DNA of 64,000 nt from Actinosynnema pretiosum (GTDB lineage: Bacteria > Actinomycetota > Actinomycetes > Mycobacteriales > Pseudonocardiaceae): the NCBI RefSeq assembly GCF_024171695.1, contig NZ_JAMTCF010000026.1, positions 47,310-111,309 on the forward strand. Reading direction: 5' to 3'. Each line of letters begins with the position of its first letter. The stretch's first letter is position 1. Positions 1 through 9,681 of the stretch are shown piece after piece. The position numbers were made by a program, and so were the translations under genes. The notes under the pieces were generated by a model that was not told the DNA's origin, did no database searches, and worked only from the letters and a program-made list of their open reading frames with translations.

Positions 1-45
1 GCCCGGAAACCCGGACCCCGGCCCTCGCCGGGCGCTAGCCCTGGA

Positions 46-969
46 TCAGAACGGCCACCCGAGGACCGGCAGCCCCACCACCGCGTCCACGGCCAGGCCG
101 CAGAACACCAGGGTCAGGTACAGGTTCGACATGTGGAAGAACTTCATCGTGTTGGTCGACCCGCCCTTGCGGACCACCCCGTGCAGCCGGTGCGCGAACA
201 CCCCGAACCACACGCCCGACGCCAGCGCGACGCCCACGTAGATCCAGCTCGTCACCGGCGCCAGCAGCAGGCTGCACAGCACGGTCGCCCAGGAGTAGAT
301 GACGATCTGCCTGGTCACCTGCTGCGCGGTGGCCACGACGGGGAGCATCGGCACGCCCGCCCGCGCGTAGTCCTCCTTGAACTTCATCGCGAGCGCCCAG
401 GTGTGCGGCGGCGTCCAGAAGAAGATCACGCCGAACATCGCCAGCGCGGGCAGCTCCACCGTGCCGGTGACGGCCGACCAGCCGATGACCACCGGCATGC
501 AGCCCGCGAGGCCGCCCCAGATGATGTTCTGGGAGGTCCGGCGCTTGAGCACCAGCGTGTACACGAAGATGTAGAACAGGATCGTCGCGACCGCGAACAC
601 CGCGGACATCAGGTTCGTGGTGATCCACAGGAACGCGAACGAGACGACGCCGAGCACGACGCCGAAGATCAGCGCGTTGCGCGGTGGGATCGAGTTCTTG
701 GCGAGCGGCCTGCTGCCCGTCCGCTTCATCACCGAGTCGATGTCGGCGTCGATGTAGCAGTTCAGGGCGTTGGCGCTGCCCGCGGCGAGCGTTCCGCCCG
801 CGAGCGTGCACGCGATGAGCCACAGCGGCGGCAGCCCGCGCTCGGCGAGCAGCATCGCCGGGATGGTGGTGATCAGCAGCAGCTCGATCACCCTGGGCTT
901 CGTCAGCGCGACGTACGCGCCGACGACCTGCCGCGGACTCCGCGCAGGGGCCTGCGCAACGGCACTCAT
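46..969 (-). CDS. ctaB: Protoheme IX farnesyltransferase (heme O synthase)
   Basis: Integral-membrane UbiA-family prenyltransferase that adds a farnesyl group to protoheme IX to make heme O for cytochrome oxidase. The product is 307 residues with about nine hydrophobic segments. The first Asp-rich prenyl-binding motif NCYIDADID lies at residues 70-78, and the conserved TKPRV stretch is near residue 23. I chose the ATG at 969 because AGAGGAG lies about nine bases upstream. An in-frame extension to 1065 adds 32 residues without family character. It is divergent from tkt, the usual actinobacterial arrangement. Function is confident from family motifs. Confidence 0.95.
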   Translation of the reverse strand: MSAVAQAPARSPRQVVGAYVALTKPRVIELLLITTIPAMLLAERGLPPLWLIACTLAGGTLAAGSANALNCYIDADIDSVMKRTGSRPLAKNSIPPRNALIFGVVLGVVSFAFLWITTNLMSAVFAVATILFYIFVYTLVLKRRTSQNIIWGGLAGCMPVVIGWSAVTGTVELPALAMFGVIFFWTPPHTWALAMKFKEDYARAGVPMLPVVATAQQVTRQIVIYSWATVLCSLLLAPVTSWIYVGVALASGVWFGVFAHRLHGVVRKGGSTNTMKFFHMSNLYLTLVFCGLAVDAVVGLPVLGWPF

Positions 970-1248
970 CGCAGGGCGCTCCTCTGTCAGATCGGGGATG
1001 AACGGATCGTAACCGCGAGGTGTGGCGCCGGCCCTTTCGGGTAGGTGGTGACCAGGGGCACTCAAGCGCGAACACGCCCTGTGCGATCACGCACAGCGGA
1101 TCTGCGCGCGTTCGGTGGCACATGCGCCCGAACAGCGGACTAGGCTGGTCGGAGGATGAGCAAAAACCGCGGATAGGCCCTGACGGGATCGATTGAGAAG
1201 CCTTGTCTGTGGACCGCCGCCCGCACTGAGACTGGAGCTGGAATCTCC
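970..1248. promoter_or_regulatory. Divergent ctaB/tkt promoter region
   Basis: This 279-base spacer must hold the promoters for ctaB (leftward) and the tkt operon (rightward). A weak hexamer resembling a -10 (TAGGCT, about 1143) lies upstream of tkt, but no convincing -35 partner is visible. I see no long inverted repeat. Confidence 0.4.
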
Positions 1249-3342
1249 GTGTCCGATGACATCACCCGGCTGACCGAGGCCACCGTCCCCGCCGACTGGA
1301 CCGCGCTGGACAAGCGCGCCGTCGACACCGCGCGTGTCCTCGCCGCCGACGCCGTCCAGAAGGTCGGCAACGGCCACCCCGGCACCGCGATGAGCCTCGC
1401 CCCCGTGGCCTACTCGCTGTTCCAGCGGGTGATGCGCCACGACCCGGCCGACGCCGACTGGATCGGCCGCGACCGCTTCGTGCTGTCGGCGGGTCACTCC
1501 AGCCTGACGCTGTACATCCAGCTGTACCTGGCGGGCTACGGCCTGGAGCTGGACGACCTGAAGGCGCTGCGCACCTGGGGTTCCAAGACCCCCGGCCACC
1601 CGGAGCACCGCCACACCCCCGGTGTGGAGATCACCACCGGACCGCTGGGCCAAGGCCTCGCCTCGGCCGTGGGCATGGCGATGGCCGCCCGCCGCGAGCG
1701 CGGCCTGTTCGACCCGGAGGCCCCGGCGGGCGAGAGCCCGTTCGACCACCAGGTCTACGTGATCGCCTCCGACGGCGACATCGAAGAGGGCGTCACCTCC
1801 GAGGCCTCGTCGATCGCGGGCCACCAGCAGCTGGGCAACCTCACGCTGATCTACGACGACAACAAGATCTCGATCGAGGACGACACCGCGATCGCGCTGT
1901 CCGAGGACACCGCCAAGCGCTACGAGGCGTACGGCTGGCACGTGCAGGTCGTGGAGTCCGGCGAGAACATCTCCGGCATCCTGGCCGCGCTGGAGGCCGC
2001 CCGCGCCGAGACGGCCCGCCCGTCGCTGGTCGTGCTGCGCACGATCATCGGCTTCCCGGCGCCGAACAAGATGAACACCGGCAAGATCCACGGCTCCGCG
2101 CTGGGCGACGCCGAGGTGGCCGAGGTCAAGAAGGCGCTGGGCTTCGACCCGGAGCAGACCTTCGAGGTCTCGGACGAGGTGATCAACCACACCCGCTCGG
2201 TCATCAAGCGCGGCGAGGCCGCCAAGGCCGAGTGGCAGAAGTCCTTCGACGCGTGGGCGGCGGCGAACCCGGAGCGCAAGGCGCTGCTGGACCGCCTGAT
2301 CGGCCGCGACCTGCCCGAGGGCTGGACCGACGCGCTGCCCGTGTGGGAGCCGGACGCCAAGGGCGTCGCGACCCGCAAGGCCTCCGGCGACGTGCTGTCC
2401 GCGCTGGCCCCGGTCCTGCCGGAGCTGTGGGGCGGTTCGGCCGACCTGGCCGAGTCGAACAACACCACGATGAAGGGCGCGGACTCGTTCGGCCCGGAGA
2501 GCTCCTCCACGAGCACGTGGAGCGCGAACCCGTACGGCCGCACGCTGCACTTCGGCATCCGCGAGCACGCGATGGGCTCGATCCTCAACGGCATCGCGCT
2601 GCACGGCCCGACCCGCCCGTACGGCGGCACGTTCCTGGTGTTCAGCGACTACATGCGCCCGGCCGTGCGGCTGGCCGCGCTGATGAAGTCCGCCGTCACC
2701 TACGTGTGGACGCACGACTCCATCGGCCTCGGCGAGGACGGCCCGACGCACCAGCCGATCGAGCACCTGGCCGCGCTGCGCGCGATCCCCGGTCTCGCGG
2801 TGGTGCGCCCCGGCGACGCCAACGAGACCTCGGCGTCCTGGCGGGCGATCATCGAGAACCCGACCGGTCCGGCGGGCCTCGCGCTGACCAGGCAGAACCT
2901 CCCGGTGCTGGAAGGCACCAAGGAGAAGGCCGCCGAGGGCGTCGCCAAGGGCGGCTACGTGCTGGAGGACGCCTCCACCGGGACCCCCGAGGTCGTGCTG
3001 ATCGCCACCGGCTCCGAGCTGCAGATGGCGGTCGAGGCGCGGAAGGTCCTGGAGGCCGACGGCGTTGCAGCGCGTGTGGTGTCCATGCCGTGCGTCGAGT
3101 GGTTCGACGCCCAGGACGAGGCGTACCGCGAGTCGGTCATCCCGTCCTCGGTGAAGGCGCGCGTCGTGGTCGAGGCAGGCATCGCCCAGCCGTGGCACCG
3201 GTTCACCGGTGACGCGGGCGAGATCGTCTCGATCGAGCACTTCGGCGCCTCCGCCGACTACCAGACGCTGTTCCGCGAGTTCGGCTTCACGACCGAGAAC
3301 GTCGTGGCCGCCGCCCGCCGGTCGCTGGACGCCACCCGCTGA
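1249..3342 (+). CDS. tkt: Transketolase
   Basis: Thiamine-diphosphate enzyme moving two-carbon ketol units between sugar phosphates in the non-oxidative pentose-phosphate pathway; cytosolic. The 697-residue length is typical. The ThDP/Mg site is visible as DGD at residues 175-177 with the downstream Asn in DDNKIS near 205. The pyrimidine-binding middle domain (about 360-530) has the conserved GIREHAMG and HDSIGLGEDGPTHQP segments. The start is GTG at 1249, preceded by a GGAGCTGG stretch. It is the first gene of a six-gene operon with tal, pgi, zwf, opcA and pgl. Confidence 0.97.
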   Translation: MSDDITRLTEATVPADWTALDKRAVDTARVLAADAVQKVGNGHPGTAMSLAPVAYSLFQRVMRHDPADADWIGRDRFVLSAGHSSLTLYIQLYLAGYGLELDDLKALRTWGSKTPGHPEHRHTPGVEITTGPLGQGLASAVGMAMAARRERGLFDPEAPAGESPFDHQVYVIASDGDIEEGVTSEASSIAGHQQLGNLTLIYDDNKISIEDDTAIALSEDTAKRYEAYGWHVQVVESGENISGILAALEAARAETARPSLVVLRTIIGFPAPNKMNTGKIHGSALGDAEVAEVKKALGFDPEQTFEVSDEVINHTRSVIKRGEAAKAEWQKSFDAWAAANPERKALLDRLIGRDLPEGWTDALPVWEPDAKGVATRKASGDVLSALAPVLPELWGGSADLAESNNTTMKGADSFGPESSSTSTWSANPYGRTLHFGIREHAMGSILNGIALHGPTRPYGGTFLVFSDYMRPAVRLAALMKSAVTYVWTHDSIGLGEDGPTHQPIEHLAALRAIPGLAVVRPGDANETSASWRAIIENPTGPAGLALTRQNLPVLEGTKEKAAEGVAKGGYVLEDASTGTPEVVLIATGSELQMAVEARKVLEADGVAARVVSMPCVEWFDAQDEAYRESVIPSSVKARVVVEAGIAQPWHRFTGDAGEIVSIEHFGASADYQTLFREFGFTTENVVAAARRSLDATR

Positions 3343-3374
3343 CCGACGACTCTTTTTCTAGGGGAGAAGCGAAC

Positions 3375-4487
3375 ATGACTGCGAAACCGCTGGCCGACCT
3401 CAGCGCCGCCGGTGTGTCGATCTGGCTCGACGACCTGTCGCGCGAGCGGCTGGACTCGGGCAACCTGGCCGGGCTGATCGCGGACAAGGCCGTGGTGGGC
3501 GTGACCACCAACCCGACGATCTTCGCCGGCGCCCTGTCCAAGGGCGACGCCTACGACGCGCAGGTGCGCGAGCTGGCCGCGCGCGGCGCCGACACCGAGG
3601 CCGTGGTGCGCGAGACCACCACGACCGACGTGCGCAACGCCTGCGACCTGTTCCGCGACGTCTACGCCAAGTCGAACGGCGTCGACGGCCGGGTGTCCAT
3701 CGAGGTGGACCCGCGCCTGGCCAAGGACACCGACAAGACCGCCGCCGAGGCGCTCGACCTGTGGAAGGCCGTCGACCGGCCGAACCTCATGGTCAAGATC
3801 CCCGGCACGGTCGAGGGCCTGCCCGCGATCACCAAGACGCTCGGCGAGGGCGTCAGCGTGAACGTGACGCTGATCTTCAGCACCGAGCGCTACCGCGCGG
3901 TGATGGACGCCTACCTGGCGGGCCTGGAGCTGGCCAAGTCCAACGGCCACGACCTGCGCACCATCCACTCGGTGGCGTCGTTCTTCGTGTCCCGCGTGGA
4001 CAGCGAGATCGACAAGCGGCTGTCCGCGATCGGCACCGACGAGGCCAAGTCCCTGCTGGGCAAGGCCGCGATCGCGAACGCCGTGCTGGCCTACGCCGCC
4101 TACCAGGAGGTGTTCTCCGGCCCGCGCTGGGAGGCCCTCGCGGCGGACGGCGCGAACGCGCAGCGCCCGCTGTGGGCGTCGACCGGCGTGAAGGACCCGA
4201 ACTACTCCGACACCCGGTACGTCGACCAGCTGGTCGTCGACGGCGTGGTCAACACCATGCCGGAGAAGACCCTGGACGCGGTCGCCGACCACGGTCAGAT
4301 CACCGGTGACACGGTCACCGGCAAGGCCGACGAGGCGCAGGCCGTGTTCGACGCGATCGCGGCGGCGGGCGTCGACGTGACCGACGTCTTCGTCACGCTG
4401 GAGACCGAGGGCGTCGACAAGTTCGAGAAGTCCTGGGCCGAGCTGCTGGAGACCGTCACCGGTCAGCTGGAGAAGGCGAAGGGCTGA
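3375..4487 (+). CDS. tal: Transaldolase
   Basis: Class I aldolase-like enzyme that transfers a dihydroxyacetone unit via a Schiff base in the pentose-phosphate pathway. At 370 residues it matches the longer actinobacterial/cyanobacterial type. The Schiff-base lysine is K141 in MVKIPGT. Other conserved parts are GVTTNPTIF near residue 42 and SVASFFVSRVD near 200. The ATG at 3375 is preceded by AGGGGAGAAG. It lies 32 bases after tkt and two bases before pgi. Confidence 0.96.
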   Translation: MTAKPLADLSAAGVSIWLDDLSRERLDSGNLAGLIADKAVVGVTTNPTIFAGALSKGDAYDAQVRELAARGADTEAVVRETTTTDVRNACDLFRDVYAKSNGVDGRVSIEVDPRLAKDTDKTAAEALDLWKAVDRPNLMVKIPGTVEGLPAITKTLGEGVSVNVTLIFSTERYRAVMDAYLAGLELAKSNGHDLRTIHSVASFFVSRVDSEIDKRLSAIGTDEAKSLLGKAAIANAVLAYAAYQEVFSGPRWEALAADGANAQRPLWASTGVKDPNYSDTRYVDQLVVDGVVNTMPEKTLDAVADHGQITGDTVTGKADEAQAVFDAIAAAGVDVTDVFVTLETEGVDKFEKSWAELLETVTGQLEKAKG

Positions 4488-4489
4488 CG

Positions 4490-6109
4490 ATGACCGAGGT
4501 GATCTCCGTGGAGATCGTCCGGGCGCCGAACGCGGAGCAGGTCGAGACCGTCGTGTCCGACCTGCTCCGCGACGCGGTGCCCAGCAGGCTCGCCGCAGGG
4601 GACGCCACGCTGTGGGGTCCCGAGGCCGAGCCCGAGGCGTCGATCCGACTCGCCTGGACGAAGCTGCACGAGACGTCCCGCCCGCTGCTGGCAGAGATCG
4701 CCGCGCTGCGCGCGGAGCTGCTGGCGGAGGGCGTCAACCGGGTGGTCCTCGCGGGCATGGGCGGTTCCTCGCTCGCGCCCGAGGTGATCACCGGCACCGC
4801 CGGGGTCCCCCTGGTGGTGCTGGACACCACCGACCCCGGCCAGGTGGTCGAGGCGCTGGTGGAGAGCCCCGAGCGCTCGGTGCTCGTGGTGTCGTCCAAG
4901 TCCGGCGGCACGGTCGAGACCGACAGCCACCGGCGGATCTTCGAGGAGGCGTTCGCGGCTGCGGGCGTCGACCCGAAGTCGCGCATCGTCGTGGTGACCG
5001 ACCCCGGCTCGCCGCTGCAGGAGGCGTCCGAGGAGGCCGGGTACCGCAAGGTGTTCCTGGCCGACCCGAACGTCGGCGGTCGCTACTCGGCGCTCACCGC
5101 GTTCGGCCTGGTCCCGTCGGGCCTGGCGGGCGTGGACGTCGAGAAGCTGCTCGACGAGGCCGCCGCCGCCGCGCCGCTGGTGTTCGCCGACTCGGCGGAC
5201 AACCCGGCCGTGCGGCTGGCCGCCGTGCTGGGCGTGGCGCACGCGCACGGCGCGGAGAAGGTCGTCCTCGCCGACACCGGCTCCGGCATCTCGGGCCTGG
5301 GCGACTGGGCCGAGCAGCTGGTGGCCGAGTCCACCGGCAAGAACAGCACCGGCCTGCTGCCCGTCGTGGTGGAGGGTCCCGGCGCGCCCGGTTTCGTGGA
5401 CGCGGGCTCCGACGCCACGACCGTCGCGATCGGCCCGGCCACCGGGTCGTCCGCGCTCGCGGTCGAGGGCTCCCTCGGCGCCCAGTTCCTGCTGTGGGAG
5501 GTCGCCACCGCGCTGGTGGGCCGGGTGCTCGGGATCAACCCGTTCGACCAGCCCGACGTGGAGGCGGCGAAGAAGGCGGCGCGCTCGCTGCTGGACGCCC
5601 CGGCGTCCGGGCCCGCGACGCCCGCGTTCACCGACGGCCCGGTCGAGGTGCACGTCTCCGGCGGCGACTGGCTGCCGAAGGACGCCAAGACGGTGGCGGA
5701 GGCGCTGCGCGCGCTGGTCGCGGCGGCTCCGGACAAGGGCTACCTGTCGGTGCAGGCCTACCTGGACCGGGTGAACGACGCGTCGTTCGCGCTCAGCAGG
5801 GCCGAGCTGGCCAAGCGCACGCACCTCCAGACCACCTTCGGCTGGGGCCCGCGCTTCCTGCACTCGACCGGCCAGTACCACAAGGGCGGTCACCAGAACG
5901 GCGTGTTCCTCCAGCTCACGGGCGTGTCCGACCAGGAGCTGGCCGTTCCCGGCCGCCCGTACGACCTGGCGACGCTCCAGCTGGCGCAGGCCCTCGGCGA
6001 CGGGCAGGTGCTCGCCGAGCACGGCCGCCCGGTGCTGCGGCTGCACCTGACCGACCGGGTCGCGGGGCTCGCCCAGTTCGTGGAGGCCATCCAGGAGGAC
6101 GGCTCGTGA
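4490..6109 (+). CDS. pgi: Glucose-6-phosphate isomerase
   Basis: Interconverts glucose-6-phosphate and fructose-6-phosphate, linking glycolysis to the pentose-phosphate operon it sits in. The 539-residue protein has the two SIS folds of the family: sugar-phosphate loops AGMGGSSLAPE (about 84-94) and VVSSKSGGTVET (about 133-144), and the late HKGGHQNGVF segment. It resembles the isomerase half of cyanobacterial/actinobacterial TAL-PGI proteins more than the E. coli type. Its last codon overlaps the zwf start (GTGA), implying translational coupling. Confidence 0.92.
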   Translation: MTEVISVEIVRAPNAEQVETVVSDLLRDAVPSRLAAGDATLWGPEAEPEASIRLAWTKLHETSRPLLAEIAALRAELLAEGVNRVVLAGMGGSSLAPEVITGTAGVPLVVLDTTDPGQVVEALVESPERSVLVVSSKSGGTVETDSHRRIFEEAFAAAGVDPKSRIVVVTDPGSPLQEASEEAGYRKVFLADPNVGGRYSALTAFGLVPSGLAGVDVEKLLDEAAAAAPLVFADSADNPAVRLAAVLGVAHAHGAEKVVLADTGSGISGLGDWAEQLVAESTGKNSTGLLPVVVEGPGAPGFVDAGSDATTVAIGPATGSSALAVEGSLGAQFLLWEVATALVGRVLGINPFDQPDVEAAKKAARSLLDAPASGPATPAFTDGPVEVHVSGGDWLPKDAKTVAEALRALVAAAPDKGYLSVQAYLDRVNDASFALSRAELAKRTHLQTTFGWGPRFLHSTGQYHKGGHQNGVFLQLTGVSDQELAVPGRPYDLATLQLAQALGDGQVLAEHGRPVLRLHLTDRVAGLAQFVEAIQEDGS

Positions 6110-7647
6110 CCACCGCCGAGCAGCGCAACCCGCTGCGCGACCCCAGGGACAAGCGGCTGCCCCGCATCGCGGGCCCCAGCGGCTTGGTGATCTTCGGCGT
6201 GACGGGCGACCTGTCGCGCAAGAAGCTCATGCCCGCGATCTACGACCTGGCCAACCGCGGCCTGCTGCCGCCGGGCTTCGCGCTCGTCGGGTTCGCCCGC
6301 CGCGACTGGGAAGACCAGGACTTCATGCAGGTCGTCCACGACGCGGTCAAGGAGCACGCGCGCACGCCGTTCCGGCAGGCCGTGTGGGACCAGCTCGCCG
6401 AGGGCATCCGCTTCGTGCAGGGCAGCTTCGACGACGACGCCGCGTTCGACTCGCTCGCCGAGACGATCCGGCTGCTCGACGAGGAGCGCGGCACGGGAGG
6501 CAACCACGCGTTCTACCTGTCGGTGCCGCCGAGCGCGTTCACCACCGTGGTGAACCAGCTCAAGCGCGCCGGTCTGGCCTCGCCCCCCGGCGACAACCCG
6601 ACGCAGTGGCGCCGCGTGGTGATCGAGAAGCCGTTCGGGCACGACCTGGCCAGCGCGAAGCAGCTGAACGGGATCGTGAACGAGGTCTTCCCCGAGGAGT
6701 CGGTGTTCCGCATCGACCACTACCTCGGCAAGGAGACGGTGCAGAACATCCTGGCGCTGCGCTTCGCGAACCAGCTGTACGAACCCATCTGGAACGCGAA
6801 CTACGTCGACCACGTGCAGATCACCATGGCCGAGGACATCGGCCTCGGCGGTCGCGCGGGGTACTACGACGGGATCGGCGCGGCGCGCGACGTCATCCAG
6901 AACCACCTGCTCCAGCTGCTGGCGCTGACCGCGATGGAGGAGCCCGTCTCCTTCCGCCCCAGCGACCTGCGCGCGGAGAAGGTGAAGGTCCTGTCGGCCA
7001 CCCGGCTGGTGGGCCCGTTCGACGAGACGACCTCGCGCGGCCAGTACACCGGCGGCTGGCAGGGCGGGCAGAAGGTGCCCGGCCTGATCGAGGAGGGCGG
7101 CTTCTCCAAGGACTCCACCACGGAGACCTACGCCGCCATCACCGCCGAGGTGAACACCCGCCGCTGGGCGGGCGTGCCGTTCTACCTGCGCACCGGCAAG
7201 CGGCTCGGCCGCCGGGTCACCGAGGTGGCCGTGGTGTTCAAGCGTGCGCCGCACCTGCCGTTCGACGACACCTCCACCGAGGAGCTGGGGCAGAACGCCC
7301 TGGTGGTGCGGGTGCAGCCGGACGAGGGCGTGACCATCCGGTTCGGCTCCAAGGTGCCGGGCAACACGATGGAGGTCCGCGACGTCACGATGGACTTCGG
7401 CTACGGGCACGCGTTCACCGAGTCCTCGCCGGAGGCCTACGAGCGGCTGCTGCTGGACGTGCTGCTCGGCGAGCCGTCGCTGTTCCCGAAGAACGACGAG
7501 GTCGAGCTCTCCTGGGAGATCCTCGACCCGGTGATCGAGCACTGGGCGAGCATCGGCGAGCCGGAGAAGTACAAGGCAGGCACGTGGGGACCGCCGTCCG
7601 CTGACGAGATGCTGGCCCGCACCGGCAGGCACTGGAGGCGACCGTGA
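6106..7647 (+). CDS. zwf: Glucose-6-phosphate 1-dehydrogenase
   Basis: Catalyses the first oxidative step of the pentose-phosphate pathway, producing NADPH and 6-phosphogluconolactone. With the GTG at 6106 the protein is 513 residues, normal for the family. The nucleotide-binding loop GVTGDLSRKKLMP lies near residues 30-42, and the substrate-binding signature RIDHYLGKE begins at R202. The GTG overlaps the pgi stop as GTGA. A longer reading frame running back into pgi was rejected. The stop overlaps the opcA GTG in the same way. Confidence 0.97.
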   Translation: MTTAEQRNPLRDPRDKRLPRIAGPSGLVIFGVTGDLSRKKLMPAIYDLANRGLLPPGFALVGFARRDWEDQDFMQVVHDAVKEHARTPFRQAVWDQLAEGIRFVQGSFDDDAAFDSLAETIRLLDEERGTGGNHAFYLSVPPSAFTTVVNQLKRAGLASPPGDNPTQWRRVVIEKPFGHDLASAKQLNGIVNEVFPEESVFRIDHYLGKETVQNILALRFANQLYEPIWNANYVDHVQITMAEDIGLGGRAGYYDGIGAARDVIQNHLLQLLALTAMEEPVSFRPSDLRAEKVKVLSATRLVGPFDETTSRGQYTGGWQGGQKVPGLIEEGGFSKDSTTETYAAITAEVNTRRWAGVPFYLRTGKRLGRRVTEVAVVFKRAPHLPFDDTSTEELGQNALVVRVQPDEGVTIRFGSKVPGNTMEVRDVTMDFGYGHAFTESSPEAYERLLLDVLLGEPSLFPKNDEVELSWEILDPVIEHWASIGEPEKYKAGTWGPPSADEMLARTGRHWRRP

Positions 7648-8762
7648 TCATCGACCTGCCCTCGACGACCACGTCGCAGGTCAACTCGAAGCTCGTGCAG
7701 CTGCGCGAGGAGGGTGGCGCGGTCACCCTCGGCCGGGTGCTGACGCTGGTCATCGTGACCGACGACGGCAGCAAGACCGAGGAGGCTGTGGAAGCGGCGA
7801 ACGACGCCAGCCGCGAGCACCCCTGCCGGGTGATCGTGGTGGCGCGCGGCGCCCGCCAGGCCGCCGCGCGGCTGGACGCGCAGATCCGGGTCGGCGGTGA
7901 CGCGGGCGCGTCCGAGGTGATCGTGCTGCGCCTGTACGGGCCGCTCGCGTCCGAGGGCGCCTCGTGCGTGGTGCCGCTGCTGCTGCCGGACACCCCGGTG
8001 GTGGCGTGGTGGCCGAACGAGGCCCCGTCGTCGCCGTCGAAGGACCCGATCGGGCAGCTCGCGCAGCGCCGGATCACCGACTCGGCGGCCGAGAAGAACC
8101 CGATCAAGGCGCTGGAGCAGCGTCGGTCGTCCTACGCGCCCGGTGACACGGACCTGGCGTGGACGCGGCTGACGCTGTGGCGGGCGATGCTCGCCTCGGC
8201 GCTGGACCTGCCGCCGTTCGAGGCGATCACCGAGGCCGAGGTCAGCGGCGAGGCCGACTCGCCGTCGACCGACCTGCTGTCGGCGTGGCTCGCGGCGTAC
8301 CTGAAGGTTCCGGTGAAGCGGGTCAAGGCCACCAAGGGCCAGGGCATCGTGGACGTGCGGCTGGACCGGCCCTCCGGGTCGGTGGAGCTGGTGCGGCCGG
8401 ACGGCGCGGTCGGCACGCTGACCCAGCCGGGGCAGCCCGCGCGCCGGGTGGCGCTGCAGCGCCGGTCGGTGCGGGACTGCCTGGCCGAGGAGCTGCGCAG
8501 GCTCGACCCGGACGAGGTGTACGAGGCGGCGCTGCGGTCGCTGGCGAAGGTGGCGCGCAACAAGCCCGCCGCGAAGCCGGTGGCCCGCAAGGCCGACGCG
8601 GCGCCCGTCGAGCCCGCCCCGGCCCCGGAGTCGGACGCGGTGGAGACCCTGGCCGAGCCGCTGGGCTCCGAGGGGGCCGACACGCCCGAGGCGGTCAAGC
8701 CGAAGGCCAAGGCCGCCAAGGCGCCGAAGTCGGCCGTGCGCGCGGCGAAGGCGGGCTCGTGA
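7644..8762 (+). CDS. opcA: Glucose-6-phosphate dehydrogenase assembly protein OpcA
   Basis: OpcA is the actinobacterial/cyanobacterial protein needed for full activity or assembly of glucose-6-phosphate dehydrogenase. Its place directly after zwf, overlapping it by four bases, supports the call. The 372-residue product has the family segments VVAWWPNEAP (near 118) and ITDSAAEKNPI. The C-terminal 70 residues are rich in Ala, Lys and Pro and are probably disordered. That tail is longer than I would expect for the family. Confidence 0.92.
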   Translation: MIIDLPSTTTSQVNSKLVQLREEGGAVTLGRVLTLVIVTDDGSKTEEAVEAANDASREHPCRVIVVARGARQAAARLDAQIRVGGDAGASEVIVLRLYGPLASEGASCVVPLLLPDTPVVAWWPNEAPSSPSKDPIGQLAQRRITDSAAEKNPIKALEQRRSSYAPGDTDLAWTRLTLWRAMLASALDLPPFEAITEAEVSGEADSPSTDLLSAWLAAYLKVPVKRVKATKGQGIVDVRLDRPSGSVELVRPDGAVGTLTQPGQPARRVALQRRSVRDCLAEELRRLDPDEVYEAALRSLAKVARNKPAAKPVARKADAAPVEPAPAPESDAVETLAEPLGSEGADTPEAVKPKAKAAKAPKSAVRAAKAGS

Positions 8763-9538
8763 GCGAGCCCGAGGTGGTGGTGCACCGCGACGGCGACCTG
8801 CTGGCCGCCGCCGCGGCTGCCCGCCTGGTGACGAAGCTGGTGGACGCGCAGGCGGCGCGCGGGTCGGCGTCGGTCGTGCTGACCGGCGGGCGGACCGGCG
8901 TCGCGGTGCTGGAGCAGCTGCGCCGGGCGCCCGCGCGGGACGCGGTCGACTGGGGCAAGGTCGACCTGTACTGGGGTGACGAGCGTTTCCTGCCCGCAGG
9001 GCACGCGGAGCGCAACGAGACCCAGGCCAGGGCGGCGCTGCTGGACCACGTGCCGGTGGACCCGGCGCGGGTGCACGTGATGGAGCCCTCCGACGGGCGC
9101 TTCGGCGACGACCCGGAGGCGGCTGCCGCCGCTTACGCGGACGAGCTGGCGGCGGCGGCGCGACCGGAGGACCACGGGTCGGTGCCGCAGTTCGACGTGT
9201 GCATGCTGGGCGTCGGCGAGGAGGGCCACGTGGCCTCGATCTTCCCCGACTCCCCTGCGGTGCACGAGCTGGAGCGGACGGTCGTGGCGGTGCGCAACTG
9301 CCCGAAGCCCCCGCCCACCAGGGTCAGCCTGACCCTGCCCGCGATCCGCCGCGCCCGCGAGGTGTGGCTGATGACGACGGGCGAGGGCAAGGCTGCGGCG
9401 GTGGCGATGGGCCTGGCCGGAGCCGGTGAGGTGCAGCTCCCCGCGGCGGGCGCCGTGGGGCAGCGGCGGACGCTGTGGCTGCTGGACTCGGCGGCGGCGG
9501 CGAAGGTGCCGGAGCTGTTCACTCCCCCGCTGGCGTGA
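8759..9538 (+). CDS. pgl: 6-phosphogluconolactonase
   Basis: Hydrolyses 6-phosphogluconolactone, the zwf product. The 259-residue protein has the SugarP_isomerase/DevB signatures: VLTGGRTG near residue 41, WGDERFLP near 72 and the GVGEEGHVASIFP substrate loop near 150. The GTG at 8759 overlaps the opcA stop (GTGA). It is the last gene of the operon and is followed by strong hairpins. Confidence 0.95.
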   Translation: MSEPEVVVHRDGDLLAAAAAARLVTKLVDAQAARGSASVVLTGGRTGVAVLEQLRRAPARDAVDWGKVDLYWGDERFLPAGHAERNETQARAALLDHVPVDPARVHVMEPSDGRFGDDPEAAAAAYADELAAAARPEDHGSVPQFDVCMLGVGEEGHVASIFPDSPAVHELERTVVAVRNCPKPPPTRVSLTLPAIRRAREVWLMTTGEGKAAAVAMGLAGAGEVQLPAAGAVGQRRTLWLLDSAAAAKVPELFTPPLA

Positions 9539-9545
9539 CGCGCGC

Positions 9546-9579
9546 GGTGCTGGTGGCCCACTGGAGCGCCACCAGCACC
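9546..9579 (+). terminator. Hairpin after pgl
   Basis: A perfect 12-bp inverted repeat (GGTGCTGGTGGC at 9546-9557, GCCACCAGCACC at 9568-9579) with a 10-base loop begins eight bases after the pgl stop. There is no U-tract, as is common for high-GC terminators. Confidence 0.75.
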
Positions 9580-9650
9580 GGATCACCCCCCGCCGTCCCC
9601 GACCCCGGTCGGGCGCGGCGGCGGGGTTCCCCGGAGGGCCGGGGTCTGGA

Positions 9651-9681
9651 GGGCGGCGGATCACGCCGCCCTTGTCCTTTT
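9651..9681 (+). terminator. Rho-independent terminator with T tail
   Basis: Perfect 8-bp stem (GGGCGGCG 9651-9658, CGCCGCCC 9664-9671) with a five-base loop and a T-rich tail TTGTCCTTTT at 9672-9681. A third stem (GACCCCGG 9601-9608 with CCGGGGTC 9639-9646) lies between this one and the pgl hairpin. Together they close the pentose-phosphate operon. Confidence 0.75.

Noticed and set aside
4612..7647. Open frame that would extend zwf by about 500 codons upstream
   Set aside because: The extension is an out-of-frame shadow of pgi. The GTG at 6106 overlaps the pgi stop and gives a normal family length.
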